Below are positions 15,804 to 25,368 of a stretch of 64,000 nt of DNA, in pieces. The stretch comes from 79-D21 sp022839995. Its GTDB lineage: Bacteria > Synergistota > Synergistia > Synergistales > 79-D21. Where the stretch lies: assembly GCA_022839995.1 (NCBI GenBank), contig JALHIN010000004.1, positions 1 through 64,000 of the forward strand, read 5' to 3'. The first letter of the stretch is position 1. Every line of letters begins with the position of its first letter. The position numbers and the translations under genes are program-made. A model generated the notes under the pieces. That model made no database searches, was not told the origin of the DNA, and worked only from the letters and a program-made list of their open reading frames with translations.

Positions 15804-16955
15804 GTGAAGTTGCGGATCGAAAAGAACGCTTTTGTAAAAAGCTGGCAGATGGCAGAACGAAACACCAGCACGACAAGCACTCTCAGCGTCCTTTCAGGGA
15901 TCCGGTGCCTTGCCGACGGCAATTCCACCACTCTTCAGGCGACGGACCTGAAGACCAGCGTAACCTGCCGGGCTGTCGGAGTCACCGTGGAGGAGCCCGG
16001 AGAGGTCGTTTTTCCCATTAAAGTGGTGGGAGAGCTTTTCAAGAAGGTTCCGGCAGACTCTTTCTACGTGGAGGTCCGGGAAGGAAGGGCAACCCTCCTG
16101 GCCGGGAAAAGCCGGTACCGGTTCACGACGTACCCGGCGGACGAGTTCCCGAAGCTTCCTGCCTCGACGGCGGCCCGACTGCTGTTTGATACGGCCGTGA
16201 GCGACCTGGAGAGGCTCCTGGACGAGGGGACCTTCTCGGGTTCCCCGAACGAGGAATTCCCCCAGTACCTTGGAACGGCGCTTTTCCAGGTGGGAGGAAA
16301 AACCGTGAGGGTCGTTTCGACGGACGGAAGGCGTCTTTCGCTTTCTACGGCGGAGATCCCAGGGGGGGAAGGGGAAGAAAGCCGGATCCTGCTCCCACTG
16401 AAAGGGCTGAACGAGCTGAAGAGGGTCCTCGCGACGATGGACGACCAGGCGCCCCTGAGGGTCCTGGTGGACGATTCCCAGGCGTACTTCCAGTCCGAAG
16501 GGGTGGAGTTCTCCGTCCGAAGGGTGGATTCGTCCTTCCCTCCCTACGAGAAGATCCTGACGAAGGACCGGACCACCTGGATGACGGTCGACCGGATGTC
16601 CTTTGTATCTGCATTGGAAAGAGCCGAGCTGGTTGTTCGTGATTTCAGCCGGATGGTCGTGTTGAACCTGGCTCCCGGCGGCAGCCTGAAGATCTCTTCC
16701 CGGGCACCCGAGGTGGGGACCGCCTCTGAAGAGGTGGACGCGGACATCGACGGGGAACCCCTTCGAATCGCCTTCAATGCCCGGTACCTGCTTGAGGGGT
16801 TGAGGGCGCTCCACGGATCGCTGGCGCACCTTTGCTTCAACGGCCCCAACGGGCAGATGAGCCTTTCACGTCCCGGCGAGGAGAATTTCCTCTACGTCCT
16901 GATGCCGATCACGCTGCCCGAAGAGGAGCCGCCCTCCGGAGAGGATGCGCTGTAG
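15804..16955 (+). CDS. dnaN: DNA polymerase III beta subunit (sliding clamp)
   Basis: The 383-residue length, the position after dnaA, and clamp-type segments (LRIEKNAFVKSWQMAERNTS at the start, TYPADEFPKLP in the middle, and a C-terminal YVLMPITLPEE) identify the processivity clamp. It forms a ring dimer around DNA and tethers polymerase III. The GTG start at 15804 has an AGGAGGGG site about 11 bases upstream. Its 3' end overlaps recF by 11 bases, which points to translational coupling. Confidence 0.97.
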   Translation: MKLRIEKNAFVKSWQMAERNTSTTSTLSVLSGIRCLADGNSTTLQATDLKTSVTCRAVGVTVEEPGEVVFPIKVVGELFKKVPADSFYVEVREGRATLLAGKSRYRFTTYPADEFPKLPASTAARLLFDTAVSDLERLLDEGTFSGSPNEEFPQYLGTALFQVGGKTVRVVSTDGRRLSLSTAEIPGGEGEESRILLPLKGLNELKRVLATMDDQAPLRVLVDDSQAYFQSEGVEFSVRRVDSSFPPYEKILTKDRTTWMTVDRMSFVSALERAELVVRDFSRMVVLNLAPGGSLKISSRAPEVGTASEEVDADIDGEPLRIAFNARYLLEGLRALHGSLAHLCFNGPNGQMSLSRPGEENFLYVLMPITLPEEEPPSGEDAL

Positions 16956-18006
16956 CTGGTTTCAGGCCTGCGAATTCCGGAACCTGAAGCCCCAGCGCCT
17001 GGAATGGGCCCTGGGGCTTAATCTGTTGAGAGGGGAAAACGGAGCCGGGAAGACGAACCTCCTGGAGGTGCTTCGGCTTTTGTCCGGGTGGGGCCCCTTC
17101 CGGGGGAGGACCGCCTCCGAGGCCCCCAGGTGGGGTGGAACTGCCGGGAGGGCGGCCCTGAAGGGCGGGTTTTCCGGTGAAGAGGATCTCGAGATCGCCG
17201 CTCTCGTCGGCAGGAGGGTGGACCTGCGCAGGGACGGAAAACCGGTCGGGGCCTCGACGGTGAGAAGCCGCGTCCCCGCCCTTTCCTTCACCCCGGAGGA
17301 CTTGTCCCTGGTCGAGGGAGCCCCGGCGATTCGCAGGCGTTTCCTGGACGGGATATGCGCACTCCTCCTCCCGCTGTATGCGTTCCGGCTCCTGGAATAC
17401 CGGAAGGCCCTTCGGCAGAGGGCGGCGGCCCTGAGGCAGAAGAGGGGGCTGGGAGCCACCGCGAGGGTGCTGGCTCCTCTGGCTTCCTGGATCTGGGCTT
17501 CCCGGGCGGCAGCGGTCGACCTGGTCCGGGTCGGGCTCTCCGAGGTCATGGAGCTCTTGCCCGAACCGGTGGAGATCACCTTCAGCCGCGGGGGGAGCCT
17601 CGGGCTGGAGGACGGCCTGGAGGATTACTGGGCCTCCCTTTCCCGCACCGCGGACGTAGAGGAGAGGGTCGGGCTTCCGGTGGTGGGGCCTCACCGGGAC
17701 GACCTGCTCATCGAGTCGGACGGAAAGGCCGCATCCCGGTTTTTCAGCCGGGGTCATCGCCGGAGGGTGGCAGTGGCCCTGATGATGGCGGCCGGGTGGA
17801 CGGTGGAGAGGAAGCTGAGGAGGGCCCCGATTCTCCTCCTGGACGAGGTGGCCGCGGAGCTGGACGATGCGGGAAGGTCGGTCCTGGTCGAAACGCTGGA
17901 TGCAAGGGGATGGCAGGTTTTTGCCGCCACCGCCGAAAGCTCCTTTGACGGGTGGCCCGGTGCGGTCTGGGGAGTATCGGCGGGATCGGTCCAGAGGATC
18001 TCCTGA
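16945..18006 (+). CDS. recF: DNA repair protein RecF
   Basis: The 353-residue SMC-like ATPase has Walker A GENGAGKTN near residue 30, a signature-like segment FSRGHRRRVAVALM and Walker B ILLLDEVAAELD near the C-terminus. RecF loads RecA at gaps together with RecO and RecR. It overlaps the end of dnaN and precedes mnmG by 15 bases. The N-terminal CEFRNL segment is typical of RecF. No irregularities seen. Confidence 0.95.
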   Translation: MRCSWFQACEFRNLKPQRLEWALGLNLLRGENGAGKTNLLEVLRLLSGWGPFRGRTASEAPRWGGTAGRAALKGGFSGEEDLEIAALVGRRVDLRRDGKPVGASTVRSRVPALSFTPEDLSLVEGAPAIRRRFLDGICALLLPLYAFRLLEYRKALRQRAAALRQKRGLGATARVLAPLASWIWASRAAAVDLVRVGLSEVMELLPEPVEITFSRGGSLGLEDGLEDYWASLSRTADVEERVGLPVVGPHRDDLLIESDGKAASRFFSRGHRRRVAVALMMAAGWTVERKLRRAPILLLDEVAAELDDAGRSVLVETLDARGWQVFAATAESSFDGWPGAVWGVSAGSVQRIS

Positions 18007-18021
18007 GGGGGAAAGGTTCAG

Positions 18022-19902
18022 ATGAAGGAACGGTACGAGGTCATCGTGGTAGGAGCCGGGCACGCCGGCTGCGAGGCCGCCCTGGCGGCGGCTCGGATGG
18101 GGTGTTCGACCCTGCTGCTCAACCTGTACATCGACAACATGGCCCTGATGGCCTGCAATCCCTCCATCGGAGGCCCGGCGAAGGGGCACCTGGTCCGGGA
18201 AATCGACGCGCTGGGAGGCGAACAGGCCCGGGCCACCGACGCCTCCACGCTTCACATCCGGTGGCTGAACACCTCGAAAGGCCCGGCGGTGCAGACGCTT
18301 CGGGCCCAGTGCGACATGAAGGCGTATCACTCCGCCTACCTGAATGCTGTGGAGAACACGGAAAACCTGGACCTTTTCCAGGACATCGTGACGGATATCC
18401 TCGTTTCCGGCGGTAGGGTGAGGGGAGTGAAGACCCGCCTGGGGCTGACCTTTCCCGGGGAGACGGTGATCCTGGCAACGGGGACCTACCTGGGGGGCAG
18501 GGTCCACGTCGGGCTGGTGAACTTCCCTTCCGGCCCACTCGGGCAGGTGCCCGCGACGGAACTGACAAAAAGCCTGGTGAAGGCCGGGTTCGAGGTGGGC
18601 CGCCTGAAAACCGGGACGACCCCCCGGATCCATGCGGCCTCCGTGGACTGGGCCTCCCTGGTTCCTCAGGAAAGCGCAAAGGAACCGCTGGCTTTCAGCC
18701 ACTGGAGCCGGCCCCGGGTCCACGTGGGGCATGCTTGCTACCAAACACGCACGACGCCCCGCACCCACGAGATCATCCGGAGCGCCCTGGACCGCTCGCC
18801 CCTGTTCACCGGCGCGATCGAGGGGGTGGGCCCCCGGTACTGTCCTTCCATCGAGGACCGGGTGGTCCGTTTCCCCGACCGGGACAGCCACATCGTTTTC
18901 CTCGAACCGGTGGGAGGGCAGACGGCGGAAATCTACATGCAGAACTTTTCCACGAGCCTTCCGTTCGACGTCCAGGTGGAGATGGTCCGGTCCCTCCCGG
19001 GTTGTGAAAACGCCCGGTTCCTGCGCCCGGGATATGCCATCGAGTATGATTTCCTTCCCCCGACCCAGCTCTTCCCCTGGCTGGAAACGCGGATCGTCCG
19101 AGGGCTCTTTTGCGCCGGGCAGATCAACGGGACTTCGGGCTACGAAGAAGCCGCGGCCCAGGGACTGCTGGCGGGGATCAACGCGGCATGCCTGGTCAAG
19201 GACCAGGAACCGATCGTGCTGGGTCGCGGCGAGGCCTACGTGGGGGTCCTGGTGGACGACCTGGTCACCAAGGGGACGCAGGAGCCCTACCGCATGTTCA
19301 CCAGCCGGTGCGAGCACCGCCTGATCCTGCGCCACGACAACGCGGACCGGCGCCTGGCCCCGATCGGGCGGAAGCTGGGGCTGATCGACGACGACCGGTG
19401 GAGGGTCCTCGAGGCCCGCTGGGAACTCCTCGACGCGGAGCGGGCCCGGCTGGAGGAGCTGCGGGTCTTCCCGACCGAAGAAAACAACGCCCTCCTGCAG
19501 ATGGCGGGAACGGTCCCCATCGAGACGCCTGTGTTGGCCCTGGAACTGCTGAAGCGGCCCGAAGTCACCTGGGATCTCCTCCAGGCGATGGTGGAGGCCC
19601 CGTCCTCCCTTTCCGGGGACGAGGCGGCCACCCTCCAGGCGGAGATCAAGTACGCCGGCTACATCGAAAAGGAAAAGCGCGCGGTGGAGCGGCTCGAGCG
19701 CATCGAGCGAGTCGCGATCCCCGAGAACTTCGACTACGGTTCGGTCACGGGCCTGTCCTCTGAAAGCCGGGGGAAGCTTTCCCGGTTCCGTCCCCTGACG
19801 CTGGGACAGGCGGGGCGCATCTCCGGGGTGACCCCGGCGGACGTCCAGATCCTCTGGGTGGCGGTGAAGGCCCACCATGAGCGCGGCTCCAAGACCGGCT
19901 AA
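18022..19902 (+). CDS. mnmG: tRNA uridine-5-carboxymethylaminomethyl modification enzyme MnmG (GidA)
   Basis: The 626-residue FAD protein has the GAGHAGCEAA dinucleotide motif (about residues 11-20), then CNPSIGGPAKGHLVREID and the conserved GQINGTSGYEEAAAQG segment. With MnmE it installs the cmnm5 group on U34 of several tRNAs. Its length is normal for the family. Placement next to the origin is common in bacteria; here it lies between recF and dciA. The last 26 bases overlap dciA. Confidence 0.97.
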   Translation: MKERYEVIVVGAGHAGCEAALAAARMGCSTLLLNLYIDNMALMACNPSIGGPAKGHLVREIDALGGEQARATDASTLHIRWLNTSKGPAVQTLRAQCDMKAYHSAYLNAVENTENLDLFQDIVTDILVSGGRVRGVKTRLGLTFPGETVILATGTYLGGRVHVGLVNFPSGPLGQVPATELTKSLVKAGFEVGRLKTGTTPRIHAASVDWASLVPQESAKEPLAFSHWSRPRVHVGHACYQTRTTPRTHEIIRSALDRSPLFTGAIEGVGPRYCPSIEDRVVRFPDRDSHIVFLEPVGGQTAEIYMQNFSTSLPFDVQVEMVRSLPGCENARFLRPGYAIEYDFLPPTQLFPWLETRIVRGLFCAGQINGTSGYEEAAAQGLLAGINAACLVKDQEPIVLGRGEAYVGVLVDDLVTKGTQEPYRMFTSRCEHRLILRHDNADRRLAPIGRKLGLIDDDRWRVLEARWELLDAERARLEELRVFPTEENNALLQMAGTVPIETPVLALELLKRPEVTWDLLQAMVEAPSSLSGDEAATLQAEIKYAGYIEKEKRAVERLERIERVAIPENFDYGSVTGLSSESRGKLSRFRPLTLGQAGRISGVTPADVQILWVAVKAHHERGSKTG

Positions 19903-20377
19903 GCGGCAGGCGAAAGACCTGAGCCCGATCGGGGCCTTCCTGGGCCGGGGACTGACCCCCCAGGCCCGGATGCGGCTGAGCCTGGCCGACCTGGCGAAGA
20001 ACTGGGAGAAGGTCGTCGGCGAGGTCCTGGCCAGGAAGAGCCGACCGGTTTCGGTGGAAGACGGGGTCCTGGTCGTGGCCTGTGAAACCTCCTCCGTGGC
20101 CCAGGAGATCCTGGCAAGGCGGGAGCTCATCGCCGGGAAGGCCCGGAAGGAATGGGGCTTGCCCCTGGAAGGGGTGCGTCCTTCCGTGCGGAAGGTGCCC
20201 CTCCCGAGGAGCGCCGGGGTGAAGCGGGAACCGCCGCCCCCGTTCGAACCTCCCCCGCAGGAGGTCGAAAAGGCCAGGGCAAGGATCGGGGGCCGGATCG
20301 GAAAACCCGAGGTCGAAACGGCCTTGGCACGGCTCATGGTGACGTTTCGCCGCCGGTTCAGCCGCGGAAAGGATTGA
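19877..20377 (+). CDS. dciA: DciA-like DUF721 protein (probable replicative helicase loader)
   Basis: The 166-residue protein carries a DUF721 domain: NWEKVVGEVLARKSRPVSVE followed by DGVLVVACETSSVAQEI and a helix with LIAGKARKEWG. DUF721 proteins (DciA) load the DnaB helicase in bacteria that lack DnaC or DnaI. The start overlaps the end of mnmG. Position beside dnaA, dnaN and recF fits a replication role. Residues beyond about 120 are Pro/Arg-rich, then a short basic tail (RLMVTFRRRFSRGKD). Confidence 0.85.
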   Translation: MSAAPRPAKRQAKDLSPIGAFLGRGLTPQARMRLSLADLAKNWEKVVGEVLARKSRPVSVEDGVLVVACETSSVAQEILARRELIAGKARKEWGLPLEGVRPSVRKVPLPRSAGVKREPPPPFEPPPQEVEKARARIGGRIGKPEVETALARLMVTFRRRFSRGKD

Positions 20378-20441
20378 AAAGAAAGAAAGTTGTGAGAAAA
20401 TAGACCAGTTTTAAAAAAATCGAAGCCGAGGAGAAAAAAGA

Positions 20442-21509
20442 ATGGCATACCCCACTCTCAAGATTGGAAAGCATCAGCCCCGGTACCCGTTGGTCCAGGG
20501 AGGGATGGGAGTCAAGATCTCCGGTCCCCGGCTGGCAGGGGCCGTGGCGAAGGCCGGAGGGGTAGGAACCATCGCCACGGTTGGCTTGGCCGTCGATTCG
20601 CCCCACTACACCGGCAGGAACTATTTCGACGCCAACGAGCTGGCGGTGAAGGACGCCCTGGCGGAAGCCCGGGCCGCGGCGCCCGGCGGGATCCTGGCGG
20701 TCAACGCGATGGTGGCCCTCACCGACTACGAAAGGCACGTGCGGGCTGCCTGCGAGGGAGGGACGGACATCGTCATCTCCGGTGCCGGGCTTCCCCTGAA
20801 GCTGCCGGAATACACGAAAGAGTTCCCGGACGTCGCCCTGGTCCCCATCGTCAGCTCCACGAAGGCCGCCAACCTGATCCTCCGCCGCTGGGAAAAGCAG
20901 TACGGCCGCATCCCGGATGGCTTCGTGGTGGAAACCCCGCTCCACGCCGGTGGGCACCTGGGGGCGACGAAGCTGGAGCAGGTCACCGACCCGGCGCTTT
21001 CCCTCGAGGTGGTCGTGCCGGAGCTCGTCGCCTTTCTCAGGGACGAGGCCGGGATCGATATCCCCGTCATCGCGGCCGGCGGGATCTGGGACCGGGCGGA
21101 CATGGAACGGGCCTTCGGCTACGGCGCAAAAGGGGTCCAGATGGGGACCCGTTTCGCCTGCACTGCCGAGGGGGACGCGGCCGAACGCTTCAAGCAGGCC
21201 TACATCGACGCCCGGGAAGAGGACGTCGTTATCATCAAGAGCCCGGTGGGCATACCCGGGCGCGCCCTGAAGACGCCGTTCGTGGCCAGGTACCTGGAAG
21301 GAAACGTCACGAGCAAGCCCTGCATCGCCAACTGTCTCTCCCACTGCTCCTACCGGAACGACCGGAGCGCCTTCTGCATCGCCCAGGCCCTGGTGGACGC
21401 GTACCGGGGCGACTACGAAAACGGGCTTTTCTTCTGCGGGGACAACGTGGTGAAATGCACTCGCATTGAGACCGTGCCGGAAATCATGAAGGATCTGTTC
21501 GGGGACTGA
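20442..21509 (+). CDS. Nitronate monooxygenase family protein
   Basis: The 355-residue TIM-barrel FMN protein has an N-terminal YPLVQGGMGVKISGPRLAGAV, the HAGGHLG segment (a conserved His-containing motif of the family), IPVIAAGGIWDR and GVQMGTRFACT. Relatives include nitronate monooxygenase (2-nitropropane dioxygenase) and FabK enoyl-ACP reductase; this shape favours the former group. A C-terminal Cys-rich stretch (CIANCLSHCSY, and later FCGDNVVKC) is an extra feature that could bind a metal or cluster. It stands alone, with a terminator after it. Confidence 0.8.
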   Translation: MAYPTLKIGKHQPRYPLVQGGMGVKISGPRLAGAVAKAGGVGTIATVGLAVDSPHYTGRNYFDANELAVKDALAEARAAAPGGILAVNAMVALTDYERHVRAACEGGTDIVISGAGLPLKLPEYTKEFPDVALVPIVSSTKAANLILRRWEKQYGRIPDGFVVETPLHAGGHLGATKLEQVTDPALSLEVVVPELVAFLRDEAGIDIPVIAAGGIWDRADMERAFGYGAKGVQMGTRFACTAEGDAAERFKQAYIDAREEDVVIIKSPVGIPGRALKTPFVARYLEGNVTSKPCIANCLSHCSYRNDRSAFCIAQALVDAYRGDYENGLFFCGDNVVKCTRIETVPEIMKDLFGD

Positions 21510-21523
21510 ACCCTTAACTTTTT

Positions 21524-21560
21524 GGGGGGAGCCGGAATTTTTCCGGCTCCCCCTTTTTTT
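21524..21560 (+). terminator. Rho-independent terminator
   Basis: GGGGGGAGCCGGAA pairs with TTCCGGCTCCCCC and is followed by seven T. It lies 15 bases after the nitronate monooxygenase-like stop codon. Confidence 0.9.
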
Positions 21561-21644
21561 CACCCCGAACTCACGGTATAATCATTAAAAAACAAAAAGT
21601 AAAAAAATAAAATGATTCCAGAAAAAGAGGGGAGATAGTGTTCC

Positions 21645-23045
21645 ATGGGGCAAAGTCCTGACCCCGACACGCATCTCAGCCAGGCCACCATGGACTTGCA
21701 GGCTCTCCTGCTGGAAGTCCAGGAGCTCGCGCGGGTGGGCAGCTGGAGCTGGGATCCCGCGAGCGATTCCTTCCTGTACTCCTGCCCGGTGGCATCGGTC
21801 CTGGATCTTCCACCGGACGGACGCATCTCCATGCAGGAGTACATGGCCCGCATTCACCCGGAGGACCGGCAGAAGGTCCTCGGGATCCGCTCGCAGGCTC
21901 TTTCCGGCGGGGAGGATGGCTACACGGCGGAATACCGGGTGCTGGGAAGAAACGAGGTCGTGCACGTCGTCGCCCGGGGTCGGATCGAGCGGGGCACGGA
22001 CGGCGTCCCCCGGAGGGTCTACGGCTCCATCCAGGACATCACGGAGCGCAAGCGGATGGAAGAAGCGCTGGAGCGGGAACGATCCTACCTGGCGGGCCTG
22101 TTCGAGAATTCTCCCGATGCCGTAGTCGTGACGGACGACCGGGGACGGGTCCAGAAGACCAACCGGGCCTTTACCCGCCTCTTCGGCTACGAGGAAAAGG
22201 AGGCCGTCGGACAACGGATCGACGACCTGGTCGTCCCGGACCGGCTTTACGCGGAAGGCCTGGGCTATACTTCCGACCTGGGCCGGGGGGTCTGCCTGGA
22301 TTTCGAGTCGATCCGCCGGAGGAAGGACGGTTCCGAATTTCCCTGCCGCGGCGTGGGGGTTCCGGTCAGGCTGAGCGGGGGCCAGTTGGGCGTGTACTGC
22401 ATCTACCGGGACCTGACGGCGGAGAAGGTAGCCCGGGAGCAGCTCCGGAAGGCCCTCGAGACCATGGAACGGGCCTGGGAGCAGACCATCGAGGCCCTCG
22501 CTTCCACGTCGGAGGTGAAAGACCCCTACACGGCAGGCCACCAGAGGAGGGTGGCCGCTCTCGCTTCCGCCATCGCCCGCGAAATGGGCCACCCGGAATC
22601 CTTCGTGGCGGGCGTGGAGAAGGCGGCCCTCGTCCACGACCTGGGAAAGATCGAGGTGCCGGCGGAGCTGTTGAGCCGGCCGGGTCGGCTTTCCCCTTTC
22701 GAATTCCGCCTGGTGCAGGTGCACGCTGAGGCCGGCTTCAGGATCCTGAGCAAGATCCACCTTCCCTGGCCGTTGGCGGAGATCGTCTACCAGCATCACG
22801 AGCGCCTGGACGGAAGCGGTTACCCGAGGGGGCTGAAAGGGGAGGAAATCCTTCCCGAGGCCCGGATCATCGCCGTGGCGGACGTGGTCGAGGCGATCTC
22901 TTCCCACAGGCCCTACAGGCCGGCACGATCCCTCGAAGACGCGCTGGCGACGATCCGCGAACAGGGCGGGAAAACGCTGGAACTAGAGGCAGTCCGGGCC
23001 TGCCTCCGCCTGTTCGAGGAAAAGGCCTTTTCTTTCCCGGCATAG
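21645..23045 (+). CDS. PAS-domain HD-GYP protein (putative cyclic-di-GMP phosphodiesterase)
   Basis: The 466-residue protein has two PAS modules (SWSWDPASDSFLYS near residue 29, and LFENSPDAVVVTDDRGRV with LFGYEEKEAVG) followed by an HD-GYP domain with HDLGK near residue 331 and HHERLDGSGYPRG. The C-terminal half is closely similar to the protein at 3918-5855 (both share the MERAWEQTI linker and a DPYTAGHQRRV segment). It probably degrades cyclic-di-GMP in response to a PAS-sensed cue. The ATG follows a GGGGAG site, and a TATAAT near 21576 may be the -10 element. Confidence 0.85.
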   Translation: MGQSPDPDTHLSQATMDLQALLLEVQELARVGSWSWDPASDSFLYSCPVASVLDLPPDGRISMQEYMARIHPEDRQKVLGIRSQALSGGEDGYTAEYRVLGRNEVVHVVARGRIERGTDGVPRRVYGSIQDITERKRMEEALERERSYLAGLFENSPDAVVVTDDRGRVQKTNRAFTRLFGYEEKEAVGQRIDDLVVPDRLYAEGLGYTSDLGRGVCLDFESIRRRKDGSEFPCRGVGVPVRLSGGQLGVYCIYRDLTAEKVAREQLRKALETMERAWEQTIEALASTSEVKDPYTAGHQRRVAALASAIAREMGHPESFVAGVEKAALVHDLGKIEVPAELLSRPGRLSPFEFRLVQVHAEAGFRILSKIHLPWPLAEIVYQHHERLDGSGYPRGLKGEEILPEARIIAVADVVEAISSHRPYRPARSLEDALATIREQGGKTLELEAVRACLRLFEEKAFSFPA

Positions 23046-23177
23046 CACCAAAACGTATACAGTATCCCTTCTCATCCAAACCGATTCTTTTAACGGGAAC
23101 AAAAGCGGCGCTTAAAGGACCGTCCCGCAAGTCCCGCGCTGCCCCTTCTTCCTTTGCTTTCCCTTGGTAAATCGGCG

Positions 23178-23206
23178 TTGACAACGAGAACCGCTCCCCG
23201 TATATT
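23178..23206 (+). promoter_or_regulatory. Strong sigma-70-type promoter of the TRAP operon
   Basis: Perfect TTGACA (23178-23183), a 17-base spacer and TATATT (23201-23206). Transcription from about 23213 would give a leader of roughly 145 bases before dctQ. The rest of the 313-base intergenic region (23046-23358) shows no gene; a short AT-rich dyad (AAAAATTT/AAATTTTT) lies at about 23210-23240. Confidence 0.8.
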
Positions 23207-23358
23207 CATAAAAATTTCCGGGAATGGGGAAAATTTTTCAGGCTTTGAATGATATTTCACAAGAAACCTGAACCCTCTTCCGCCCGGAATCCTCTTGTTC
23301 AGCGAGTCAAAGCGGGAAACACTCCCATTCCCCGTTCTTTCCAAAAGGAGGCTGGCGG

Positions 23359-23928
23359 ATGAAGCGCGCGTTCCTGTTCGTCTGGATTCTGCTGGGTAAG
23401 GCCCAGCGCGGCATCATGATCTTCACTTCCCTGGTCGTCGTCACCCTCATTCTCATCCAGGTGGCCCTGCGGTACTTCTTCAAGCTGCCCCTCATGGGGG
23501 TCGAAGAGCTCGCCACGATGGTGGGCTTCTGGATGTACTTCATCGGGGCAGCCAACGGCTCGCGCGAGCGGAGCCACATCAAGGCCGACATCCTCAACGC
23601 GATGATCCGAAACGAAAAAGTCCTTTTCTTCTTCAAGGCCGCCGGGAACCTTGTGGTCACGGTGCTGGCCTGCATCATGGTGCAGTGGGCGATCCGGTAC
23701 TTCCAGTGGTCCATCAAAAGCTGGGAACGCTCCCCGGCCCTCATGATCCCGATGGTGTACGCCCAGTTCAGCCTGGTGGTCAGCTCGATCCTGATGGCCT
23801 TTTACTTCCTGGTGGAGTTCCTGGACAACGCCCGGCAGTTCTTCGGAAAGCCGCCCTTCGCCCTCCCGGGCGACGAGTTCGGCTTTTCCTGCCTCGCCGC
23901 ATCCAGCAAGGGGAAGGAGGCGGAGTAG
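23359..23928 (+). CDS. TRAP transporter small permease (DctQ family)
   Basis: The 189-residue protein has four hydrophobic segments (for example IMIFTSLVVVTLILIQVALR and LATMVGFWMYFIGAA), the pattern of DctQ-type small membrane subunits, plus the AANGSRERSHIKADIL motif common in the family. It pairs with DctM at the inner membrane. The ATG has an AAAGGAGG site. The DctM gene begins two bases after its stop codon. Substrate is not defined by this subunit. Confidence 0.9.
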   Translation: MKRAFLFVWILLGKAQRGIMIFTSLVVVTLILIQVALRYFFKLPLMGVEELATMVGFWMYFIGAANGSRERSHIKADILNAMIRNEKVLFFFKAAGNLVVTVLACIMVQWAIRYFQWSIKSWERSPALMIPMVYAQFSLVVSSILMAFYFLVEFLDNARQFFGKPPFALPGDEFGFSCLAASSKGKEAE

Positions 23929-23929
23929 G

Positions 23930-25231
23930 GTGCATATCGTCATCGACCTCGTCATCCTCATTTCCACCATCCTCCTGGGCATTCCCGTTCCCTTCTGCTT
24001 CATGGCGGCTGCCCTCTACATGGGAATCGTCTTCTTCCCGGACTTCTCCTTCCTGATGACGGTGGGATTCCGGGGGCTGAACTCCCTGACCCTGCTGGCC
24101 ATCCCGTTCTTCATCATGGCGGGGTCCCTCATGGGTTCGGCGGGGATCGCCGAGCGGCTGGTCGGGGTCGCCAACTCCATGCTGGGCCGAATCCGGGGCG
24201 GCATGGGAGCCGCCACGATCGTGGCCTGCGCCATTTTCGGGGCCATCTCCGGCACCTGCTCCTCTGCAGTGGCCTGCATCGGGAGCATCATGATCCCGCG
24301 CCTCGAGACGCTCGGGTATCCCCGTTCCTACAGCACGGCCATGGTGAGCTGCGCGGCGGTGCTGGGGCAGCTGATTCCCCCCAGCGTTCCCATGATCCTC
24401 TACGCCTGGGTCACGCAGCAGTCCGTGGCGGCCTGCTTCCTCTCCACGGTCGTCCCGGGTCTCCTCACGATGACCGCCTTCTGCGTGATCAATTACTTCA
24501 TGTGCAAGGGAATGCCCTCTGTCCGGGTCGATCCGCCGCTCCCCTCCCGGGAGAGGAACGCCCTGGTGGCGAAGGCTTTCAAGCGGGGCGTCTGGAGCCT
24601 GCTGATGCCGGTCATCATCCTGGGCGGGATTTACGGCGGCGTCACGACCCCCACCGAATCCGCGGCCGTGGCGGTGGCCTACTCGATGTTCGTGGGCTTC
24701 CTGGTCCACCGGGAACTGAACGGCAAGATCCTGGGCAAGTCGCTCTACACGGCGGCGACGACGAGCGGCGTCATCGTCCTGATGCTGTTCTTCGTCACGA
24801 TCCTGGGGCGCCTTTACACGATGCAGCAGGTGCCGATGAAGATCGCGGCCTTCCTGCTGAGCTTCTCGAACAACAGGATCGTCATCCTGCTCATGGTGAA
24901 CGTGTTCCTCATCATCATCGGTATGCTGATGGACGACCTGAGCGGCACGATGCTTTCCGCCCCGCTCCTGATGCCGCTGATGCTGCAGATCGGAGTGCAC
25001 CCGATCCACTTCGCCGCCATCCTGGGGACGAACCTGGGCCTGGGCAACGTCACGCCTCCCACTGCCCCGATCCTCTACCTGGGAGGCCGAATCGGAAACG
25101 TCCCGATCGACCAGTACATCAAGCCCGCCCTGATCTTCATGATCTTTGGCAACATCCCCATCATCATCCTGACGACCTACTTCCCGGCTCTTTCCATGTG
25201 GCTGCCGCGGCTGTTGATGGGGGTCAAGTAG
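23930..25231 (+). CDS. TRAP transporter large permease (DctM family)
   Basis: The 433-residue protein has about 12 hydrophobic segments and DctM signatures: IPFFIMAGSLMGSAGIAERL, ATIVACAIFGAISGTCSSAVA and LGTNLGLGNVTPPTAP near the end. It is the channel-forming subunit that uses a sodium or proton gradient to import the solute bound by DctP. GTG is the likely start. It lies between dctQ and dctP. The neighbouring PLP enzymes suggest an amino or keto acid as the solute; that is inference. Confidence 0.92.
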   Translation: MHIVIDLVILISTILLGIPVPFCFMAAALYMGIVFFPDFSFLMTVGFRGLNSLTLLAIPFFIMAGSLMGSAGIAERLVGVANSMLGRIRGGMGAATIVACAIFGAISGTCSSAVACIGSIMIPRLETLGYPRSYSTAMVSCAAVLGQLIPPSVPMILYAWVTQQSVAACFLSTVVPGLLTMTAFCVINYFMCKGMPSVRVDPPLPSRERNALVAKAFKRGVWSLLMPVIILGGIYGGVTTPTESAAVAVAYSMFVGFLVHRELNGKILGKSLYTAATTSGVIVLMLFFVTILGRLYTMQQVPMKIAAFLLSFSNNRIVILLMVNVFLIIIGMLMDDLSGTMLSAPLLMPLMLQIGVHPIHFAAILGTNLGLGNVTPPTAPILYLGGRIGNVPIDQYIKPALIFMIFGNIPIIILTTYFPALSMWLPRLLMGVK

Positions 25232-25368
25232 GCAGGAGAGAGAGGAGACGCGGAACCGTCCGCAAAAGGGGGGATCTCCGCCCGGAGGGTGACGTTCGGC
25301 AAGCGGCACGGATGGCGCAGAAGAGGCTTCACTGGCTTGTCAAGACCGATTCGGAATGGAGGGAGAGA

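Noticed and set aside
16909..20448. A 1179-codon open frame on the minus strand across recF, mnmG and dciA
   Set aside because: It is exactly antisense to three well-identified genes, has the Pro/Arg/Gly-rich composition of a GC-rich shadow frame, and lacks a ribosome binding site.
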